Shown piece after piece: positions 8,616 to 16,049 of a stretch of DNA of 64,000 bases. Below the pieces are notes generated by a model. It was not told the DNA's origin. It was given only the letters and a program-made list of their open reading frames with translations, and did no database searches. The stretch's first letter is position 1. Every line of letters starts with the position of its first letter. Made by a program: the position numbers and the translations under genes. The stretch is from a bacterium SCSIO 12827. Lineage in GTDB: Bacteria; Pseudomonadota; Alphaproteobacteria; Rhodospirillales; Casp-alpha2. Location: positions 868,001 through 932,000 of the forward strand of contig CP073746.1 of the NCBI GenBank assembly GCA_024397995.1, written 5' to 3'.

Positions 8616-9113
8616 TTACTTGGCTTTGCTCATCTGACCCTTCATTTCGTCGAAGGCTTCGGCGATGCGGGTGTTGATCACCTTAACGGCGGTGTCGTTG
8701 GCTTTGGTGACAACGTCCGTAACCTTCTTGGAATTGGCCAGTGAGGATTCGAAAGCGGCCTTGCACAGGTCCAATTCCTTGGTCACCAGATCCTGCGGGG
8801 AAGAAACCTTGCCCAGGGATTCAGCGGCGGTGCTGGCCTGATCGAACGCGGCCTTGAACAGTTCGGCCTGCTTCTGGGCAGCGGCCTGGACGCCTTCGAA
8901 GGCGGCCTGGCTGGCCTTGTTCAGGGCTTCAAGGTTCTTGCGCTGGATATCCATAACGGCGTTGACGTCGATGGCTTCCATGGAGCCGCCCTTCATCGCC
9001 TTCATGACCTGGTCGGACATCTTGGCGGGGTCGAAATCGGCATAGATCTTGGTGAAGTCGGCAGCCCAGGCGGGGAAGCCATTTTTGTCGAGCTTGAACA
9101 TATCGGCGTACAT
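8616..9113 (-). CDS. Phasin family protein (polyhydroxyalkanoate granule-associated)
   Basis: Phasin of 165 aa. Phasins coat polyhydroxyalkanoate granules and control their number and size. The protein is short, highly helical, Ala/Lys rich and without membrane segment; NAVMDIQRKNLEALNKASQA and the EGVQAAAQKQAELFKAAFDQ helix are the typical alphaproteobacterial phasin core. ATG 9113 is chosen because GGAGG lies nine bases before it; the longer frame to 9185 runs into the control region. It has a good promoter with two near-identical TGCA-rich sites around it, and a strong terminator, so it is a single-gene transcript, probably abundant. No PHA synthase or PhaR lies in the window. Confidence 0.9.
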   Translation of the reverse strand: MYADMFKLDKNGFPAWAADFTKIYADFDPAKMSDQVMKAMKGGSMEAIDVNAVMDIQRKNLEALNKASQAAFEGVQAAAQKQAELFKAAFDQASTAAESLGKVSSPQDLVTKELDLCKAAFESSLANSKKVTDVVTKANDTAVKVINTRIAEAFDEMKGQMSKAK

Positions 9114-9174
9114 TTGGTCGGTCCTCCATTGGAGCGCGAAAGGGAATATGCTTTGTGCGAGTGCGAGGGTTATG

Positions 9175-9185
9175 CTGCACTGCAA
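9175..9185. promoter_or_regulatory. Phasin operator site 1 (downstream of promoter)
   Basis: TTGCAGTGCAG on the minus strand (9185-9175), a near-palindrome with TGCA half-sites, just downstream of the expected start of the phasin transcript. The same ten bases recur inverted at 9234-9244. A PhaR-type repressor is the natural candidate binder, since PhaR proteins bind TGC-rich sites; this is inference. Confidence 0.5.
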
Positions 9186-9195
9186 CAGTGATGCC

Positions 9196-9225
9196 TATAT
9201 GCGGTCGAATGGGGATGTGAGTCAA
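9196..9225 (-). promoter_or_regulatory. Promoter of the phasin gene
   Basis: Minus strand TTGACT (9225-9220) and CATATA (9201-9196), 18 bases apart, about 83 bases before the phasin ATG. Flanked on both sides by copies of TTGCAGTGCA. Confidence 0.55.
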
Positions 9226-9233
9226 GACTTATA

Positions 9234-9244
9234 TTGCAGTGCAA
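9234..9244. promoter_or_regulatory. Phasin operator site 2 (upstream of -35)
   Basis: TTGCAGTGCAA (plus strand), a near-perfect palindrome with TTGCA/TGCAA half-sites, lying nine bases upstream of the phasin -35 and between the stop of the TetR-like gene and the phasin promoter. It is the inverted partner of the site at 9175-9185. Confidence 0.5.
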
Positions 9245-9255
9245 TAAAATAAAAC

Positions 9256-9936
9256 TCAGGCCGGGGCAGCCTCGGGCCCGTCCCGGCGGGGAGCCCGTTT
9301 CGGGCGGACCCGGCCGAGAAACCGCATCGCCGCCTCGGCCCGGCGCAGCCCCTTGTCGAGCGCCGCCATGGTCTTCGCCTGATCGGCGCCGTCATCGCCA
9401 AGCCAAACCCGAAAGGCATCGGCATAGACCAAGGCCAAGCCCTTGGCATGCAGCAGTCCGCAGGGGCCGGCAGCGTTGATCCCCGCGGCCGCAAGCACCC
9501 GGGTCATGGTCCGCGCCATGCGCGGCAGAAACCGCAGTGCCACCGGGTCACAGAGCGAATCCTTGGCGATCTCGGCCATGGCGGCCCGGTGCGGGGCCAG
9601 AGCATCGAATCGTTCCATCAACAGGTCGAACAGGCGGTCGCGGATGCCGACGCCCGCGTCGCCCGAGGCTGCATGCGTGTCGGCGGCGGCCAACATCTGC
9701 GCGTCGATGCGGTCCTGGAATGCGTTGACGATGTCGTATTTGGTGGGAAAGGGGATCAGGACATCGGCCAGCGACACCCCGGCGTCGGCGGCGACATCGG
9801 CGAGGGACAGGCACCGCCAACCATCGCACGCGATCCGGGCCATGGCGGCGTCGATCACGGCGTCCCGTGGATCGCCGGGGGCGGCGGTCTTCGCCTTTCC
9901 TTTGCCGGTTGTCTTGCCTTGGGGCCGTTTGGCCAT
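9256..9936 (-). CDS. TetR-like regulator (TetR/COQ9-type fold)
   Basis: Protein of 226 aa with a basic start (KRPQGKTTGKGKAK) and an N-terminal TetR-type HTH: AVIDAAMARIACDGWRCLSL, then ADVAADAGVSLADVLIPFPT and KYDIVNAFQDRID. The rest is helical, as in TetR ligand domains. The third HTH helix (SLADVLIPFPTKYDIV) departs from the usual YxxFxxKxxL form, so the fold could also be that of COQ9, which shares TetR ancestry; DNA binding is therefore not certain. An AAGGAGG ribosome site precedes the ATG. It sits between proC and the phasin gene on the same strand, 72 bases downstream of the proC stop. Confidence 0.7.
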   Translation of the reverse strand: MAKRPQGKTTGKGKAKTAAPGDPRDAVIDAAMARIACDGWRCLSLADVAADAGVSLADVLIPFPTKYDIVNAFQDRIDAQMLAAADTHAASGDAGVGIRDRLFDLLMERFDALAPHRAAMAEIAKDSLCDPVALRFLPRMARTMTRVLAAAGINAAGPCGLLHAKGLALVYADAFRVWLGDDGADQAKTMAALDKGLRRAEAAMRFLGRVRPKRAPRRDGPEAAPA

Positions 9937-10008
9937 GGCGGTGCCTCCTTACCTGCGCTTTTTATTATGTAGGAAGGATCGGCGGAAATGCCAGTCGGAT
10001 CGCCGGGA

Positions 10009-10860
10009 TTACTCCGCCAGTTCGCGGGACCGCCTGGCGGCGGCGGCGACGCAGCCGGTCACCAGATCACCCAGGGGACCATGGGCCGGGTCGTCCTTGT
10101 TGGGATCGCCGCCCATCAGGACCGTCAATCCGGCCGCGGTGGTGCCGCCGGGGCTGGTCACGTTGCGGCGCAGGGTATCGGGCGTGTCCGTGGCTGATCG
10201 GTGCAGCAGTTCGCCCGCCCCCTCGACCGTTGCCCGAGCCAGGGAATTCGCAAGGTCTTCCGGCAGGCCGGCCTCACGGCCCGCCCGGGCCAGGCATTCG
10301 ACCAAGTGGAAGACATAGGCCGGGCCGCTGCCGGACAGGCCGGTGACGGCATGCAGCAGGTCTTCGTCCTCGACCCAATGAACTTGGCCGACGGCGGTCA
10401 GAAGATCATGGCACAATTTCTGCTGGGCGTCGGTGACGCGGGCATTGGCGCAGGCGACGCTGGCGCCCCGGCCCACAGCGGCCGGAGTATTGGGCATGAC
10501 GCGGACGATCGCCGCGACCTCGCCCAGGCAATCCTCGAACAAGGCGATCGGCGTGCCGGCGGCGATGGATAGGAACACGGTCGATGGCCCGGCGAACGGA
10601 AGGTAGGCCGGGACGACGTCGGCCATGACCTGCGGCTTGACGGCGAACATCACCAGTTCGGGAAGCAAATCCGGGGGCAGGTCGTCCGCCGCGGCGGCGA
10701 CGGTGACTCCGAGATCGCGGGCCAGGGCCGAGGCGTTGTCGGGATTGGGTTCGACGACGAAGATGTCCGCCGCCGGAATGCCCCGGCTGATCCAGCCGGC
10801 CATCAAGGCACCGCCCATCTTGCCGCCGCCGACAACCAACAAGGGACGGGCGGCCGTCAT
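10009..10860 (-). CDS. proC: Pyrroline-5-carboxylate reductase
   Basis: Last step of proline synthesis, reducing pyrroline-5-carboxylate with NAD(P)H; 283 aa, normal for ProC. N-terminal Rossmann motif VVGGGKMGGALMAGW, then MFAVKPQVM, VRVMPNTPAAVGRGASVA, and the signature helix ALLxxGxGPAYVFHLVE-like block VTGLSGSGPAYVFHLVE. ATG 10860 begins MTAARPLLVV directly before the nucleotide motif; the longer upstream frame overlaps the neighbouring gene. It follows the YbjN gene by 31 bases on the same strand and is probably co-transcribed with it. Confidence 0.95.
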   Translation of the reverse strand: MTAARPLLVVGGGKMGGALMAGWISRGIPAADIFVVEPNPDNASALARDLGVTVAAAADDLPPDLLPELVMFAVKPQVMADVVPAYLPFAGPSTVFLSIAAGTPIALFEDCLGEVAAIVRVMPNTPAAVGRGASVACANARVTDAQQKLCHDLLTAVGQVHWVEDEDLLHAVTGLSGSGPAYVFHLVECLARAGREAGLPEDLANSLARATVEGAGELLHRSATDTPDTLRRNVTSPGGTTAAGLTVLMGGDPNKDDPAHGPLGDLVTGCVAAAARRSRELAE

Positions 10861-10891
10861 GGCAGGGTTCCTTCGATCCTGTAGGGCGGGA

Positions 10892-11395
10892 TCAGGCTTC
10901 GCCGACCGTGTCCACCATGGCGGCGGCCACGGCGTCGTCGGCGGTCCGCCCACCCCAGATCACGTATTGGAAGGCGGGGTAAAAGCGTTCGCATTCGTAC
11001 AGCGCCGTTTCGACGATGTCTTCCATCTGGCTCATGGTCGGGCCGTTGGCCGCGCGCATGGGCAAGACATGGCGGAACATGGGCAGGCCTTCGTCATCCC
11101 ACATGCCGAAATGGCCGAGCCAGAGCTTCTCGTTGACCCGGGCCAGAAGCTCGTAGACCGGCGTGCGCCGCTCCTGGGGCACGCGCATGTCGAAGGCACA
11201 GGTGAAGTGCATGGCCTCGATCTCGTCGTTCCAGGCGAAATAGAGGCTGTAATCGCACCAGGTTCCCGGCACTTGAACGGCCAGTTCCTGGTCGCTTCGG
11301 CGGTCGAAGGTCCAGTCGTTTCCTTCCACGATCTGTTCGATCAGGTCCAAAGGATTGTGTTTATGGGTGTCTACGGCGAATTCGAGTGCAGGCAT
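10892..11395 (-). CDS. YbjN domain-containing protein
   Basis: Protein of 167 aa matching the YbjN family (a type III secretion-chaperone-like fold of unsettled function; E. coli YbjN affects motility and stress traits). Recognisable stretches are NPLDLIEQIVEGNDWTFDRR, DYSLYFAWNDEIEAMHFTC and LLARVNEKLWLGHFGMWDDE. No signal peptide or membrane helix; probably cytosolic. A clear AAGGAG lies before the ATG. It heads a minus-strand run YbjN-proC-TetR. This pairing with proC is usual in alphaproteobacteria, but its meaning is unknown. Confidence 0.85.
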   Translation of the reverse strand: MPALEFAVDTHKHNPLDLIEQIVEGNDWTFDRRSDQELAVQVPGTWCDYSLYFAWNDEIEAMHFTCAFDMRVPQERRTPVYELLARVNEKLWLGHFGMWDDEGLPMFRHVLPMRAANGPTMSQMEDIVETALYECERFYPAFQYVIWGGRTADDAVAAAMVDTVGEA

Positions 11396-11495
11396 GGCCG
11401 CTGCTCCTTCGTGGCTGGACCGGCGGCGCCCGGGCGGGCGCCTCCAGGCATGTCGCCAAAGGGATCGCCCACAACATCTCGGAGGTTACCGAAAT

Positions 11496-11657
11496 ATGGT
11501 ATCTGTGGCCCCCTTGGATACAAGAGGTAGCCTGCCTTATGGGCGAAAGCCGTGCAAGGGCGGATTGGGACGGTTCTGTGAATATTTGTGGAAGAATCGG
11601 GAATCAGAACGGCTTAGACGCAAATGGGCGAAAAAGCGGCTGGCCGCAAGACCCTGA
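11496..11657 (+). CDS. Candidate small basic protein, 53 aa
   Basis: A short open frame in the 287-base gap between the YbjN and UbiK-like genes, on the opposite strand. GGAGG (11481-11485) lies ten bases before ATG 11496. The product is strongly basic (GRKPCKGGLGRFCEYLWKNR, then a run of Arg/Lys) with no membrane segment. Third-position GC is lower than in neighbouring genes, which weakens the case for a long-resident gene. It could be a leader, a small RNA-binding or ribosome-associated protein, or chance. I do not recognise the family. Confidence 0.35.
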   Translation: MVSVAPLDTRGSLPYGRKPCKGGLGRFCEYLWKNRESERLRRKWAKKRLAARP

Positions 11658-11682
11658 AACGACTCCATATATGGACGGTGCG

Positions 11683-12018
11683 TCAGGCCTTGGGTTTGCC
11701 GGCCGGGGCCTTGCGTGGGGCGGGCTTGGCCGCCGTTTTTTTCGCGGCCGTCCGCGGTTTGGCGGCCCCCTTGCCGGCCATCTGGGCCTCCAGTTTAGCG
11801 ACTCGGGCTTCCAATTTTTCCTGCGCCGCGCGGGCGTTCTTGGCGACTTCGGCCATGGCGTCGAACTCGTCGCGGGGAACCAGATTGCCGTCGACCAGGA
11901 ATCGTTCGACCTGCTGGCGGATCATGGCTTCCATTTCGTCCTTCACGCCGGCGAGCGTCGCCACGGCGCCGTTGGCCACCTTGGCCAGGTCGTCGAGGAT
12001 TCGGTTGGACGTCTGCAT
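11683..12018 (-). CDS. UbiK-like accessory factor (BMFP/YqiC family)
   Basis: Small coiled-coil protein of 111 aa in the BMFP (brucella membrane fusogenic protein)/UbiK family, an accessory factor for ubiquinone synthesis under air. The amino half has the family core (ILDDLAKVANGAVATLAGVK, then EMEAMIRQQVERFL and VPRDEFDAM), and residues 60-82 form the coiled coil. The carboxyl end is an Ala/Lys/Pro-rich tail that resembles histone-like tails and is longer than in E. coli UbiK. It is divergent from hldD. Ubiquinone supply also links it to the bc1 complex encoded in this window (functional link only). Confidence 0.82.
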   Translation of the reverse strand: MQTSNRILDDLAKVANGAVATLAGVKDEMEAMIRQQVERFLVDGNLVPRDEFDAMAEVAKNARAAQEKLEARVAKLEAQMAGKGAAKPRTAAKKTAAKPAPRKAPAGKPKA

Positions 12019-12146
12019 GGCGGAACTCCTTGGCTTATGGCGCGTAATCTATAGGTGATATATGGCCCTGTTGGGGGGCTTTCGCAAGCGTGGGCCCGGC
12101 CGCGCGCCCGGTTGCTCCCCGGCCCGGCCCGGCCTATAAGCAGCCC

Positions 12147-13133
12147 ATGTATGTGGTCACCGGCGGCGCCGGGTTCATCGGATCGAATATCGTTCACGGG
12201 CTGGAGGCCAGGGGCCTGGGCCCGGTGGCAGTCGTCGACCACATCGATTCGAATGAAAAAGCCCGTAACATCGCCAAGCGCCGGGATGTTGAGACAGTCA
12301 CGCCTGAAGATCTGTCCCGATTCCTCGATGCCAACGCGGGCCGGATTCGCGGCATCATCCATATGGGCGCCATCTCGGCGACCACGGAAACGCGGCTGGT
12401 CCGCATCATCAAGAACAACATTATCCTGTCCCGCCGCCTGTGGGATTGGTGCACGGCACAAGGTGTTCCCTACATCTATGCGTCCTCGGCGGCGACCTAC
12501 GGCGACGGCAACCAAGGGTTCGACGACGATGGCGCGGTTGAGGCGCTCAAGGCGCTTAAGCCGCTCAACATGTATGGCTGGTCCAAGAACCAGTTCGACA
12601 TCTGGGTCGCCGAACAGATCGCGGCCGGCGCGCCCAGGCCGCCGGGCTGGGCCGGGCTTAAGTTCTTCAACGTGTTCGGGCCCAACGAATACCACAAGGG
12701 CCGCATGCAGTCCGTCGCCCGTCAGGTTTACGAGAAGGCGGCCCGGGACGAGGCCTGCACCCTGTTCAAATCCCATAACCCGGATTACCCCGACGGCGGC
12801 CAGTTGCGTGATTTCGTCTGGGTCGGCGATTGCGTCGACATGGTGCTGTGGCTGCTTGACCATCCCGAGGCATCGGGTCTGTTCAACTGCGGGGCGGGCA
12901 AGGCGCGCAGCTTCGCCGACTTGGCGGCGGCCGTATATCGGGCGCTGGGCAAAGAGCCGATGATCAATTTCGTGCCGACGCCCGAGGACATCCGCGACAA
13001 GTATCAATATTTCACGGAAGCCCGCATGGACCGCATCCGCGCCGCCGGCTACGCCCATCCGCAAACGCCGCTGGAGGAAGGGGTGCGCCGCTACGTGCAG
13101 GACTTCCTCGCCGCCGGCGACCCTTATCTGTGA
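12147..13133 (+). CDS. hldD: ADP-L-glycero-D-manno-heptose 6-epimerase
   Basis: Epimerises ADP-D,D-heptose to the L,D form for the lipopolysaccharide inner core; 328 aa. NADP-binding motif TGGAGFIGSNIVHGLEARG at the start, active-site YxxxK in NMYGWSKNQFD, preceded by YASSAATYGDGNQGFDD; KFFNVFGPNEYHKGRMQSV and the DFVWVGDCVDMVLW block are specific to HldD. ATG 12147 starts directly on the nucleotide fold; the longer frame from 12090 is GC-rich non-family sequence. It opens a plus-strand run with lgt. Confidence 0.95.
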   Translation: MYVVTGGAGFIGSNIVHGLEARGLGPVAVVDHIDSNEKARNIAKRRDVETVTPEDLSRFLDANAGRIRGIIHMGAISATTETRLVRIIKNNIILSRRLWDWCTAQGVPYIYASSAATYGDGNQGFDDDGAVEALKALKPLNMYGWSKNQFDIWVAEQIAAGAPRPPGWAGLKFFNVFGPNEYHKGRMQSVARQVYEKAARDEACTLFKSHNPDYPDGGQLRDFVWVGDCVDMVLWLLDHPEASGLFNCGAGKARSFADLAAAVYRALGKEPMINFVPTPEDIRDKYQYFTEARMDRIRAAGYAHPQTPLEEGVRRYVQDFLAAGDPYL

Positions 13134-13146
13134 CGGGCGGCCTGAA

Positions 13147-14022
13147 ATGACCTTTGCGCTTATTCTCCCCGTCCTGGCCTTTCCCGCCATCGATCCGATC
13201 ATCGTCGAGATCGGCCCCTTCGCCATCCGCTGGTACGCTCTGGCCTATATCTGCGGGCTGATCCTGGGGTGGCGCTACATGCTGCGCATGACCGGGGACC
13301 TGCCGACGCGGACCGTTCAGATCACGGATGAACGCGGCAAGACCACGACCGCCCAGGAGCCTGTCGTCAGCCGTCTCGCCGTCGATGACTTTCTGGTCTG
13401 GGCAACCATCGGCGTGGTCCTGGGCGGGCGGCTCGGCTACGTGCTGTTCTACAAGCCCGGGTTCTATTTCGATAACCCCCTGAACATCCTGACCGTATGG
13501 CAAGGCGGCATGTCGTTCCACGGCGGGCTACTGGGGGTCTGTGTCGCGACCCTTCTGTTCTGCCGCAAGCGGGACATTCCGCTGTTCACCTTCGCCGACA
13601 TGCTGGGCTGTACGGCGCCCATCGGCTTGTTCTTCGGGCGGATCGCCAATTTCATCAATGGGGAGCTGTTCGGCCGCGCGGCCGACGTGCCCTGGGCCAT
13701 GGTATTCCCCCACGGTGGCCCCCTGGCCCGCCATCCCAGCCAGATCTACGAAGCCCTGCTTGAAGGCCTTGTGTTGTTCGTCGTGATGGCGGTCCTGTGG
13801 CGGCGACCGGGCCTGCGTGCCAAACCCGGTTTTCTCGCCGGCGTGTTCTTCATCGGCTACGGTGCAGCGCGGATCACCGCCGAATTCTTCCGCGAACCGG
13901 ATGCCTACCTTGGTTTCCTGTTCCAGGGGGCGACCATGGGCCAGCTTTTGTCCCTGCCCATGATCGCCTTCGGCCTGTGGCTGATCTGGCGTGCCAACCG
14001 GGCCGGCAAAGCGGACGCATGA
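13147..14022 (+). CDS. lgt: Prolipoprotein diacylglyceryl transferase
   Basis: Integral membrane enzyme (291 aa) that transfers diacylglycerol to the lipobox cysteine, first step of lipoprotein maturation. The signature GRIANFINGELFGR is complete, as are the conserved WQGGMSFHGGLLG segment and the HPSQIYEALLEG block. About seven membrane segments can be seen. It lies 13 bases after hldD and overlaps the next gene by ATGA. It would process the lipoproteins encoded nearby (16050, 25138, 60165). Confidence 0.96.
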   Translation: MTFALILPVLAFPAIDPIIVEIGPFAIRWYALAYICGLILGWRYMLRMTGDLPTRTVQITDERGKTTTAQEPVVSRLAVDDFLVWATIGVVLGGRLGYVLFYKPGFYFDNPLNILTVWQGGMSFHGGLLGVCVATLLFCRKRDIPLFTFADMLGCTAPIGLFFGRIANFINGELFGRAADVPWAMVFPHGGPLARHPSQIYEALLEGLVLFVVMAVLWRRPGLRAKPGFLAGVFFIGYGAARITAEFFREPDAYLGFLFQGATMGQLLSLPMIAFGLWLIWRANRAGKADA

Positions 14023-15110
14023 CGGCCCTGCTGGCGCATCTCCGCCGCCGAATCGCCCTGGAAGGGCCGCTGACCGTCGCCCGTTATATGGAGGAATGCC
14101 TGGGCAACCCGGCCCATGGATATTACATGACCCGCGACCCCTTAGGCGTGGCCGGCGATTTCACCACGGCGCCTGAAATCTCCCAGATGTTCGGCGAACT
14201 GATCGGCCTGTGGGCCGCCGTGCAATGGCAGGCCATGGGGACACCCGATTCCGTGCATCTGGTGGAACTCGGCCCCGGGCGCGGCACCTTGATGGCGGAC
14301 GCGCTGCGTGCGGTGGCGACCGTCGCACCTTTTCAGGCAGCCGTGCAGGTGCATTTGGTCGAAACCAGCCCGGTGTTGCGTGAGCGGCAGCGGGAAACCC
14401 TGGCCGCGGTCCATCCCGGCGTGACGCCGCAATGGTGGAACGACCTTTCCCAGGTGCCAGCGGGCCCCGCCCTGATCATCGCCAACGAATTTTTCGACGC
14501 CTTGCCGATCCGCCAGTTCCTGCGCGGGCCCGACGGGTGGCGCGAACGTCTGGTTACCTGGGATGCGGACGCGGCGGCCCTTGCCTTCGTCCTGTCGGGT
14601 GCCCAGGCGACAAGCCCGTTGATCCCGCCGCCCCTCAACCAAGCGCCCGAGGGCAGCCTGATCGAAATCTGCCCCGTCGGTTTGCGCAAGGCGCATACAC
14701 TGGCGGCGCGGCTGGCGGCCCAGGGCGGGGCGGCGCTGATCGTCGATTACGGCCATGACCGCAGTGCCCCCGGCGACACCCTTCAGGCGGTGAAGGATCA
14801 TCAATACGCGGATGTATTGATTGATCCGGGCAAGGCGGACCTGACCGCCCACGTTGATTTTCAGCAGCTTGCCCAGACCTGCATTCAGGCAGGCTCCGTG
14901 ACCTTCGGCCCCGTCGGGCAGGGGGATTTCCTCATTGCCCTCGGCATCGGTGCGCGGGCAGAGGCATTGACCGCCCAAGCCGACGCCCGCCAGAAGGCGG
15001 CGATCGACGCAGCCTTCACCCGCCTGACCGGTGCCGACCAAATGGGCCGCCTGTTCCGGGTCCTGGCCGTGCAGCACCCGGGCTTGCCGGCGCCGCCCGG
15101 ATTTGAATAG
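14019..15110 (+). CDS. SAM-dependent methyltransferase, NDUFAF7/MidA family (DUF185)
   Basis: Methyltransferase of 363 aa from the NDUFAF7/MidA (DUF185) family; the mitochondrial member methylates an Arg of a complex I subunit. Conserved family start MEECLGNPAHGYYMTRDPLG and GDFTTAPEISQMFGELIGLW, SAM motif VHLVELGPGRGTLMADALRA, then IIANEFFDALPIRQF and LIVDYGH. The ATG overlaps the lgt stop (ATGA), which fixes the start and shows translational coupling. The order lgt, this gene, pgeF is conserved in alphaproteobacteria. The target protein in bacteria is inferred from the eukaryotic case. Confidence 0.92.
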   Translation: MTALLAHLRRRIALEGPLTVARYMEECLGNPAHGYYMTRDPLGVAGDFTTAPEISQMFGELIGLWAAVQWQAMGTPDSVHLVELGPGRGTLMADALRAVATVAPFQAAVQVHLVETSPVLRERQRETLAAVHPGVTPQWWNDLSQVPAGPALIIANEFFDALPIRQFLRGPDGWRERLVTWDADAAALAFVLSGAQATSPLIPPPLNQAPEGSLIEICPVGLRKAHTLAARLAAQGGAALIVDYGHDRSAPGDTLQAVKDHQYADVLIDPGKADLTAHVDFQQLAQTCIQAGSVTFGPVGQGDFLIALGIGARAEALTAQADARQKAAIDAAFTRLTGADQMGRLFRVLAVQHPGLPAPPGFE

Positions 15111-15165
15111 GCAGGGTGGGAATCCGTGATTTGAACTGGCCCGTGCGAACAAGGTAAAAGTCCCC

Positions 15166-15954
15166 ATGACCGATTCCCTCGACATCGTCCGCGCGCCCAA
15201 CCTGGCCGAACAGGCCGGGGTCGCGCATGGCTTCTTCACCCGCCGGGGCGGGGTCTCGAGCGGCATTTACGCCGGGCTGAATTGCGGCCAGGGGTCGAAG
15301 GACACCCCGGACCACGTCCAGGAAAACAAACGCCGGGTGATGGCGGCGATGGGGCTGGGGGCGGATGATCTGGCCCTGGTCCATCAGGTGCATTCGCCCG
15401 ATGTATGGACCGCCGATGCCCCCCGTGACCGCGCCGCCATGGAAAAGGCTGATGCCTTGATCAGCCGTCGCAAGGGCTTGGCGCTGGGCATCCTGACCGC
15501 CGATTGCGCGCCCGTGCTGTTCGCCGATGGTGCATCGGGCGTGGTTGCCGCCGCCCATGCGGGCTGGCGCGGGGCAATGTCCGGGGTGCTGGAAAACACG
15601 GTCGCGCGGATGGAGGCAGAGGGCGCGCAGCGGGCCGGCATCCATGCTGCCCTCGGTCCCTGCATCCGTCAGGAATCCTACGAGGTCGGCCAGGACATGA
15701 AGGATGCTTTCGCCGCTCATCACGCCGACCACGACCGGTATTTCGCCGGCGGCGACCGGCCCGGCCATTACCAGTTCGATCTGGCGGGTTTCATCATGGA
15801 CCGGCTGGCCGCCCTGGGTCTGGCCAGTACCCATGACGTGGGTCTCGACACTTATGTCGATGCCGACCGGTTCTTCAGCTACCGCCGCGCCACTCACCAG
15901 GGCGAGGCCGACTACGGGCGCGAACTCGCCGTGGTCGCGCTGGCCACGGGCTGA
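15166..15954 (+). CDS. pgeF: Peptidoglycan editing factor / multicopper polyphenol oxidase-like protein (YfiH family)
   Basis: YfiH/LACC1 family protein, 262 aa. Family members are reported both as peptidoglycan editing factor PgeF (removing misincorporated L-Ser) and as purine nucleoside-cleaving enzymes. Clear motifs: HGFFTRRGGVSSG, GADDLALVHQVHS, ILTADCAPVLFAD, AAAHAGWRG, ALGPCIRQESYEVG, DLAGFIMDRLAALG and a final YRRATHQGEADYGR. The metal-binding His and Cys of the family are present. It is 55 bases after the methyltransferase in the conserved lgt cluster. Confidence 0.93.
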   Translation: MTDSLDIVRAPNLAEQAGVAHGFFTRRGGVSSGIYAGLNCGQGSKDTPDHVQENKRRVMAAMGLGADDLALVHQVHSPDVWTADAPRDRAAMEKADALISRRKGLALGILTADCAPVLFADGASGVVAAAHAGWRGAMSGVLENTVARMEAEGAQRAGIHAALGPCIRQESYEVGQDMKDAFAAHHADHDRYFAGGDRPGHYQFDLAGFIMDRLAALGLASTHDVGLDTYVDADRFFSYRRATHQGEADYGRELAVVALATG

Positions 15955-15965
15955 GGGCCGGGACC

Positions 15966-16034
15966 ATGCCTTATCTGGCGGTCTTGACCTTGGCGGCGCT
16001 CGCGGTGATTCTCGTCACCTGCGTTATTGTTTAG
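15966..16034 (+). CDS. Candidate 22-aa single-helix membrane peptide
   Basis: A tiny frame between pgeF and the lipoprotein gene: ATG 15966, TAG at 16034, with GAGGG eight bases before the start. The product is a single hydrophobic helix (MPYLAVLTLAALAVILVT and four more residues) with one Cys near its end, like known small membrane peptides. The codons are GC-rich like the neighbours. It may be real, or serve to couple translation through the operon. No family recognised. Confidence 0.4.
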   Translation: MPYLAVLTLAALAVILVTCVIV

Positions 16035-16049
16035 GGGCGCCATCGCCTG

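Noticed and set aside
11425-11442. Perfect GC palindrome upstream of the YbjN gene
   Set aside because: No T run and no conserved position; likely chance in GC-rich DNA.
11386-12054. Plus-strand frame across the UbiK-like gene
   Set aside because: Most of it is opposite the UbiK-like gene and becomes Gly/Arg-rich; only the short frame at 11496-11657 has a ribosome site.
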